A stretch of DNA of 64,000 nt from Hypomesus transpacificus (Eukaryota > Chordata > Actinopteri > Osmeriformes > Osmeridae): the NCBI RefSeq assembly GCF_021917145.1, contig NW_025813837.1:2100950-2164949 (forward strand). The letters run 5' to 3'. The translations under genes were made by a program, and so were the position numbers. How positions within the stretch are numbered: the stretch's first letter is position 1; every line of letters begins with the position of its first letter. The notes below the pieces were generated by a model that saw only the letters and a list, made by a program, of their open reading frames with translations, was not told the DNA's origin and made no database searches. Below, in pieces: positions 56,601 through 64,000 of this stretch.

Positions 56601-59600
56601 AAGAGAGTTATTTGGTCCCTGTGCGACCAGTGGATTAGCATGATCCTGTCAGCAGCCAGACCCATGGATCAAGAATACACAGAAAAAAACACAGGCCACT
56701 CTTGTGGAAATAATAACTGTGCTTTTTATGACCTTTTACGTCGCATCCTGCCTGCCTCTGGCCCTGACACACGGTGCAAGGAGTGTGCGTGTGTTTGAAA
56801 GAAAGAGAAAGGGAAAATATTGGTGGAGTTATTTATTTTTGAATGGCTTTGTTTCTGCATTGCAGGCGGTCACAAACACCATGTATGATAATGACTCTCC
56901 AGTGATCCCTCTGGCCTTTCTAAGTGGGCTGTACGTATAGCTACCGGGTGCCAACAACTGATTTAACCGTCAGTTTACCACGGCATAAGCTCCGAGTACT
57001 GTTAGTCATCCGAATCAGTTTCAGGTTCTTCAAATCTAATCCAATTCCAACATGTTTTCATGCATGCTCGACATCTCAATAATAGCAGATTAGTATTCCT
57101 TAGGCATTTCACAACACGTTTCATCTAGTACCTACACTTAGCCGGGTCCTGTTCTTCAAAAGTTCCCCTCTCATGTCAGTGCCAGTTCTAACCTCGCCGA
57201 TAGTAATATGTTGTTTCTTAAATATTTCACAAGCCTGGCATGAATAATTGAACTGCTTCGAGGGATAGAAAGGATACTTCCACACTAGAATTGTTGAAAA
57301 ATTGTCCTGAAGGTAATGGAGGAGTTTGTTATTGCTGGAGACAGATCTTCATTAAATGTGCAAAATGGAAATACACCGCAATGCACTCAATGACTGTCTG
57401 AATCAAGTACGGATAGAAAGTGTGGCTTAAAATACAGGTGTCCCATCGGGGGTCATACTTATATACCGGCCTCCTTTCATGCACTGTCCCGTCCACTGTC
57501 ACAGCCTGTTTTACCTCTGACGGAGGCTATGCCCAATACCAGATGGGATGCCAGAACATGGCTCATGCTGGTGCCCTAGGCACCTTGGTAATCTCAGGAC
57601 CGGCTGACGTGCCAACACAATAAAGCCTGTCAACAGTTCTCATCAACCCCCTCCGTCCTCCCTCCCTCCCCCTTGCCTATCCAATGAATTGTTTGGGAGC
57701 CTGTGACAATGCTGATCCGTGGGGAGTCAGCACTTGTCTGGGTGCCGTGTGTAGAAGCGTCCACCCACAGACACGGCGGCACACCCACCTCCACAGATGA
57801 CTTGACATGGCTGACACTTCCTTGGGTAATACAGAGTGATACCCAGGCCTCACACATCAGAGTATTCCCGTCCCGTGCCACACGTCCATCTCTCTGAAGT
57901 GCCCTGCTCGCCCTGAAATATGAAAGAGGAGACACGGCATTGGCTGTGCTGATCTTTTCAAAGCCAGGATGGTCAGATCAAAGTGAAGGTGTCACATTAA
58001 ACCCACATTACTGTTGGCATAATGCATTCAGAAGCCAAAGAAATAAATACAAGTTTATTGCTGCTTCTCTCCTTGTATGTGGTTGTGCACTTCAATTTTC
58101 AAGCCACATGAGCAATATATCTGAGTTCATGTTATGTCAACTTTGAATCAAACGTGTATAATCTTTTGGGATGAGATTAGTATCAAGCTTTCTTTTAGTA
58201 TGCATTGAATAACTCTTGCAAGTTATTTGGTAATTCAGTTTGAAACTATTCAGGCTTTGATGATTCTCAACCCTCAGTTGCCCTAAACAGAAGTGAGTGC
58301 CCACATTTGGAATATACAAATTCAATAACCTAAATGTGAAAGCTGTCAAACACATCTTTACAGTAGGGCTATGGATTCATTAAGCTGCTATTGAATTTCT
58401 GCTCCTTGGTTTTGTTATTGTTTGCTTTAGCTGCTAAATGAGACACCCACAACTAATCAGAGATCCCTTGAACTATTTCCAGATAAGCATTATCATACGT
58501 AGAGAGCAAGCACACTGCTCAAACACAGACCGTGGAAATTTCCCTGAAGAAATCCTCAAGCTGAAGGGTTCATGTAACGACTCTCAAGGAGGAATAATTT
58601 GTCCGACAACCTGAATAATTTGCACATTTTGCACAGTTCTGTGCAAGGCAAGTGAAAAAGAGAAATGTTTTGGGGCTGAGCCTGTCAAAGATGGAGACCT
58701 GCTTTTGCTGTAAACACAACGTTGTAGCACTGACTTCCTTGTAATCTGATGAGGAAACTGAGAGGAAAAAGCCGCCGGTTTAAATGTCTTCTTAACAGGG
58801 CGGGGAGCCTAGTATAAATCATGTTGCGTGTTTGGCATGAAGTAGCCATGGTGCATTTTTCAGAAGTGAACGTTCACCCTGGAGGATAATGGGATTCCCA
58901 GTGGTAGCTCAGAGATTACATACAGTTGAATTAGGTTGTGCATGCTGGCATCTGTACTGCACATGCGTGATTCAATGTTTGTGTGTGTGACAGTGTGTTT
59001 TTTTTGTGTACGTTTATTTTAATTTAGTCTAAAGCTGTATACAAATTCCAGTACACATACAGTGTTATGGTTTGAGGAGTTGCTTTCCTCTTGAATGACA
59101 AATGCATGAATCTCAATGTAAGACGTCATTTAAGTTTGTGCTAAAACATAGACTGCTGTCCAAAGTGGTGAACAAGTTGGAAATGTTGCTTCTCTCTAGA
59201 CCTCCCCGTTGATTGCACAAAGTGACATTCGATTCTATTCTCCAGAAAATTTCCCAAAACAGTCCCTCTGAACAAACAAAATGCTTTGGCTCTTTTGTTG
59301 TTTTTCTTTAAAGGTTTGATTTTAGTTTGCTCACCTGCCATGGGGACGAAGGTACACAGGTCTGTCTGTGATGACAATACGCAGATACGGAGAGATAACA
59401 AGTACTGACGATGTTCAAACATGTTTTGACATGTCTCGCTTATAAACAACAGAAAATTACAGAGAGGAAGCTGACATATGCCTAGTGTTTTGTTCGCTGT
59501 GTGCAAAATATGCATTAGTGAATGCATAGCCTATATTTATTTCTGATTTAAATGCTGTTATATTGTTAAAATATTAGGCCCTTTGACAATAAAAATCTGT

Positions 59601-61924
59601 AGAGAGGAGAATAATCAGGAACATGGTGTTTCTCCAAAATCGTTCACTCTGATGCATATCAGTGTCTGTTGTGAAATCAAATTACATTCAATTTGGCCTC
59701 CTCCCAGTCAGCAAAAGAAATGTAGAACCGTCGCTGATACAAATAATAGGGCAAGAGTTGAGAGTAAAACACAGACATTTTGATGAATCCCAAATGGCAA
59801 ATATAACTGCCTATCATTATGTTTCAAAATGGGCACTGGGGCCCGTACACAAAATCATATGATACAGCTCCCGTGAACAGTATTATACCTTTCAACCATG
59901 TACATATAGAAACCGAATTGACAAGAGCTTCAGGTCTAAACAGAAAGACCAACCCTTGTTTTGTGATGGATGGCTTCCTGTTGAAGAAAAAAAAAACAGT
60001 TGTCCCTGTCATGTAATGTAAATATTGGATTGAAGATAACGGTTGGTCTGTATTGATAAAGCCAGGCAGGGTATGGCATGCCTTCATGTTCCACTGTAAA
60101 ACTGTATTTGCAGAGTACAAACCGGTGCTGTCTTTCCCACAGTCACTGTGCACCTCAGCTGGAGTGTTGCTGGTGACTGAGCTTGGAAAGGATGTGAGAC
60201 TTGATCGATGGTGTGTGATGAACATGAACAGGTGGAACCCAGATCATAAAAATCTAATGTGTGGAGACACATCTGCAAGAAAGATGGTGTGTGCTGTCAT
60301 GTTTTTTGTCCAAATAAAACAGTAAAACTGTTTTGTCAAAGCTCTGGGAGCAAAAAGCTCTTCTGAAAGGGGATTTTTTTCTCTCTCTCTTGTTCTCTCT
60401 TTCTCTCTCTCTTGTTCTCTCTTTCTCTCTCTCTTGTTCTCTCTTTCTCTCTCCCGCCTGTGGTCTGTCTCGGGGATGGTTTTAGAACGGTGGCTTGGGA
60501 TTTGCTATTTGGATTTCAACAGAAAAGGTAAATTAATGGCCAAGGGGAGATGAAACATAGATCTTAATATTGGCTTAAATTGTTGTTATGTCATCGGTTT
60601 AAGAACAGCTGAACCATTTGGGTATATTATTTCCCTTCCCACACAGAGGCAAAGTGGTCTGATACCTAAAAAACACCTGCAACCTCCATATTCGGTCTCC
60701 GTGGTAACTAAGAAGTAGAAAAAAGAAAGGGAGCAAAAAATAAAAGTAAGAATATGCACGTACATGGGCTTCTGAAGAGTAGGGAGTTTGTTGTTGTTCG
60801 TTACAACATTTAGTTTTAAAGAAGCTGTTCAATAGAAAACACATCCTGTTGTTAGCCTAAGAAAATAATGTAGACCAGAGTATGAAGTCAGATAATCATG
60901 GCTGCCTTAGTAGTAAAAATAGATGAACAGACCCATGAATATTCTGATTCCAGCAACATAATTAAGTCATTGTATAGTAATGAGAAAGGAGTGGGCACAT
61001 TCATGAATATTTGAGCGAGTCTTTTTGGACCTTGCTAAATTAGTTTGTGGATGTGGGTTCACATGTCATTCATGTGACACAGATGTCTGCATGCAGACAT
61101 ACCAACCCTACACCTACATAGTTGGTTTCCAAGTATAATTATTCATCCCAGAAGATTGAATGATACAGCAAATTATCTAATTACAACTCAAGCGATTGTA
61201 CAAAAATTGCTCTAATTTGAATTGACACACCTGGCCTCGTGAGTGAGAGGTACAGCTGTGCCCTGTCTGATTAGAGCACATTAGCAGTTTATAGATTTGA
61301 CGCTAATAGCATGCCATCATCTTTCTCCATGGGAAACTATAAACCTCAATGACACAGGTGGTATCTTAGACATGTAATGACCCACGGCAGCATGGCAATA
61401 AATCCTTTTATAGACCTGCCCTGTTCAACTGCTAGGTGAGATTGAGTTGAACCAAGTTTCCCTGTGAACATGTGCTGCAGAGGAGAAATCAAGGTGTGTC
61501 TAGATAGTAAACATTCTGGCCATAGAAATACATGACTGTTACCCTGTGTTCAAGGCACAGCCAATCAGGATCCTTACACACTGGGTTTTCCCAGAATGCA
61601 GTGTAATAAATGTAAAAGTCTGTTTGCATACTCTATCTCACAACATAAAATTGCTCTGAGTGCCTTAAGTCATCGTTTGTTGGGTTAACCGGATGTCAAT
61701 TGTAAACAAGTGTTTAAGTGCTCTCCAAAATGCTCTCTGTAAAATAAACACACCCAATAATGCACTCACCACTTGTCAGTCCGCAATATAGCGTGTTCAC
61801 ACTCGATACCATATTGTTCATATCACCTTAATGTCCTTTAGGCAGTTCAAACATTTCAACAGTGTTATAGGGAGGAAGTGATGTAATCTGAGAGGTTCGG
61901 GAGGCAGAAGAGTGGGTAGGTCAA
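53681..61924. other. Intron 1 of htr7, first part
   Basis: No second receptor exon is found. Visible landmarks are a C-run with (ATAA)n at 54129-54162, a two-copy 34-bp duplication (ttaaatgggcaatttgatct) at about 55891-55955, and a CT-rich tandem array at 60380-60453. The remaining DNA is AT-rich without coding signal. Confidence 0.5.
60380..60453 (+). repeat. CT-rich tandem repeat with TTG spacers
   Basis: ctctctctcttgttctctct recurs three times with a period of about 24 bp. Confidence 0.85.
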
Positions 61925-62115
61925 GTGTAGGGTTGGCATGTGTGACAGGGCGGGTTAGGGTTGAGGTGGCTAAGTGTCAGGAATAGGGTGGTTCAGGGTT
62001 AGTGGTAGGGTGGGTTAGGATTACTGTCAGGGTCAGTGTCAAGGATAGGGTGGGTTAGAGTTAGTGTTAGGGCGGGTTTTAAGGGGGTTAGGGTTAGCTT
62101 GTGGGAAAGGGTGGG
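61925..62115 (+). repeat. Degenerate GGGTTAG-rich minisatellite, telomere-like
   Basis: Motifs ggttagggtt, gggtgggttag, gtcagggt and gttagggttag recur irregularly over 190 bp, all G-rich on the plus strand. Confidence 0.75.
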
Positions 62116-63692
62116 AGGCAAAGGAATGACAAACCCCTGCACACAGCCATCGCCTCACAGCCATGACTCAGACAGTTTATGTAAGAGGCTTGTTCTGCTT
62201 CTGGCTGGGTCTTCATTGCTCACTGGTTTTTAACCTTGACCCAGCTAGAGAAAAGTTTAAGAGTGTAAAGTAAGTTATTCTAACTGTGAGAGCCATATGT
62301 GGAAGTTTTTCCGGAGCTTATTAAAGATCGAGGGACAGGAAAATGGGGAGCCTTCTCATTTTCTCGTCTTTGAATAGATTTGATGTGCTCACTGATGTTT
62401 TTCAGACCCCAGAAATGAATGAGCGCTTTTTAGAAATGTGCTCTCTCTCCGTACTTGGGCTTGAAATTCCCGACTGTCTTTGTTAAACAAACGCAAGGGT
62501 GCTCACAAGACAACTTTGGCCCGAGTTTGTCCTGGCACTGAATGGTTTAGAGTGAGTATGTGCTGAGGATGCGCTTTGCCAGCTTTCGTTATTTTCTCAA
62601 TTTCTCCCTCTCAATGCTCGTTTTTTTCTAAGCTGAACAAAGCCATGAAGAGGCCATGACGAGGCGGAAGTAGGTTACTGACCATTCAATTGATAACAGC
62701 AACTTGACATTTCTAGGGTTCAAAAAAATACAGATTTTCTTCCCGGATAAGTCTCAAGCCTAGAGTACACATAGTTGAGTATTATGACAGCTATGAATGG
62801 CATACAATATCAATATTCATTCACATCATGAATGAAACTAAAGTAAATGTCTCGCAGCAAGGGATTCGATGCCATTGTTTAATAAAGATAAGAGTGACAT
62901 TTTCTCCGAAAAATATCTTATCACAGAGATAAGTAGAAAATCTTGAAGCAAAATTGAAGTTTACCAATCCTTATATTTTATAAATTGACTGCACCGATTC
63001 TTGAACAAAGTGGACAAAGCATAATCACAATTTCTGAAGGCTCTCAAGTGCAGTGTTAGGCTTTTTCATTAGTCTTTTTTTTTTTTTACAATGTTTCATC
63101 TTTGTGAAATAGAACCCAGTTAATAGAATATGACACACAATCCTCCTCAAAGAAGTCAACGGTGAAAAGCAATTCAACTCACTTCACGGGCTCCCACCCC
63201 TGTGTCCCCCCTCCCACACCATAGACACACCCAAATCCCCATTTAGCAAGAAAGGTTCGAAATAGCATCCCTCGCCCTCCCCTGCTGCAGTAGCGTAAAT
63301 ATTTCACTGTGTTTCCCATCCCTGGCCTACAAGGCTTGAGAAGTGCCCCTGGAAGTGAACGTCAGCAGCGCAGCAACACTGGGGCCAGCTCATCATGTGT
63401 GCGAAAAACAGTTCACTTTTCTGTTCTCTTGCTGGCAGCCTAGCGGAAGTAACGGAATTCTCCATTAAGTCAGACACACTGTTTGTCTTGGACTTTGCAA
63501 TCCCCTGGAGGGCCAAGAGGAGGGGTGGAGGAGGTGTGTGTGTGTGTGTGTGGGGGGGGGGGGGGTGTAGCCACAACTGTAGAAGTGTCTGAATCCTGGA
63601 GTGTGAAACTTCCTTGAAGGGGCTCCCATCGGCTTGTGTCGCTTTGTACGCGTGAAGAGAAGTGACCCCCTGGATCAAGTGTCGCTTAGTGG
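62116..63692. other. Intron 1 of htr7, later part
   Basis: No exon is seen. A (GT)n followed by a G run lies at 63535-63563. Confidence 0.45.
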
Positions 63693-64000
63693 CAGGGGAG
63701 AATCTAGGTACACACTTTTGGGGGGGGGCTAAGCCCCCTAGTATTTTTCCTGTGACCCAGCAAAACTATGGGGGTCTGGGGGGCGTGTTCCCCCAGAAGA
63801 AATGTTTGAAAATATCCTTTTAAATAGTGTCCTCTAGTGGGTTTTTGGAAGAGAAATTAACACATTTATATAAAAAATATGACGAAAAAATTATAATTAA
63901 AACGTTTATTTATTTATTATTTTTATAAAAACAATTTGGGGGGGCTAGTGAAACTTTTAGGGGGGGCTCCATGAGCAACAGATGCTTCGATTCCCAGGTG
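63693..64000. mobile_element. Possible transposon end running off the window
   Basis: From caggggagaatctag at about 63694 the DNA changes to alternating G-run blocks (gggggggctaagcccc, ttttaggggggctc) and AT-rich sequence. The start resembles hAT-type terminal repeats with CAGGGG..TCTAG. The far end is not in view. Confidence 0.35.

Noticed and set aside
53761-57623. Small open frames after the htr7 exon, as possible later receptor exons
   Set aside because: None encodes TM4-TM7 motifs such as FxxCWxPF or NPxxY. The receptor continues beyond the window.

Overview
This window is vertebrate nuclear DNA, and almost certainly from a teleost fish. It has multi-exon genes with GT-AG introns, fish-type secretory calcium-binding phosphoprotein (SCPP) genes, a purpurin-type lipocalin, tRNA-derived SINEs with a shared 3' tail, and many microsatellites and long homopolymers. 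I built the gene models by hand from splice signals, exon phase and remembered protein families. No database search was run. The summed exon lengths of rchy1, kcnv2, atp5me, rbp4l, idua and two SCPP genes each come to a whole number of codons, which supports those models. tnks and piwil2 are each one base out of frame.

Layout. 1-2.7 kb (+): a partial proline-rich gene, then a small SCPP gene ending in RGD. 3.8-6.1 kb (-): rchy1, a p53-directed E3 ligase. 8.4-10.6 kb (+): kcnv2, the photoreceptor Kv8.2 subunit. 11.2-12.4 kb (+): atp5me, ATP synthase subunit e. 14.6-15.7 kb (+): rbp4l/purpurin, a retinal lipocalin. 16.3-20.5 kb (-): idua, lysosomal alpha-L-iduronidase, 14 coding exons. 21.1-22.4 kb (-) and 23.7-24.6 kb (+): two divergent P/Q-rich SCPP genes. 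26.0-37.9 kb (-): tnks, tankyrase 1, 27 coding exons. 38.4-47.9 kb (-): piwil2, 22 coding exons. 53.2-53.7 kb (+): first coding exon of a 5-HT7-type serotonin receptor, whose first intron fills the rest of the window.

The neighbourhood joins two themes. SCPP genes for mineralised tissue flank idua. Two genes with known photoreceptor roles (kcnv2 and rbp4l) flank atp5me, and each has a candidate CRX/OTX motif upstream. Several pairs are tail to tail with nearly touching poly(A) signals (rbp4l/idua, SCPP/tnks). piwil2 ends about 200 bp before the inferred tnks start region, in the same direction.

The most notable anomalies are: an apparent one-base insertion that breaks tnks; a phase mismatch between two N-terminal piwil2 exons; a 31-bp tandem array that repeats a piwil2 5' splice site; a 36-bp minisatellite ending at a tnks 5' splice site; poly(C) tracts near splice sites; and a CCAAT-loop inverted repeat beside the rbp4l TATA box. 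I found no convincing new multi-gene system.
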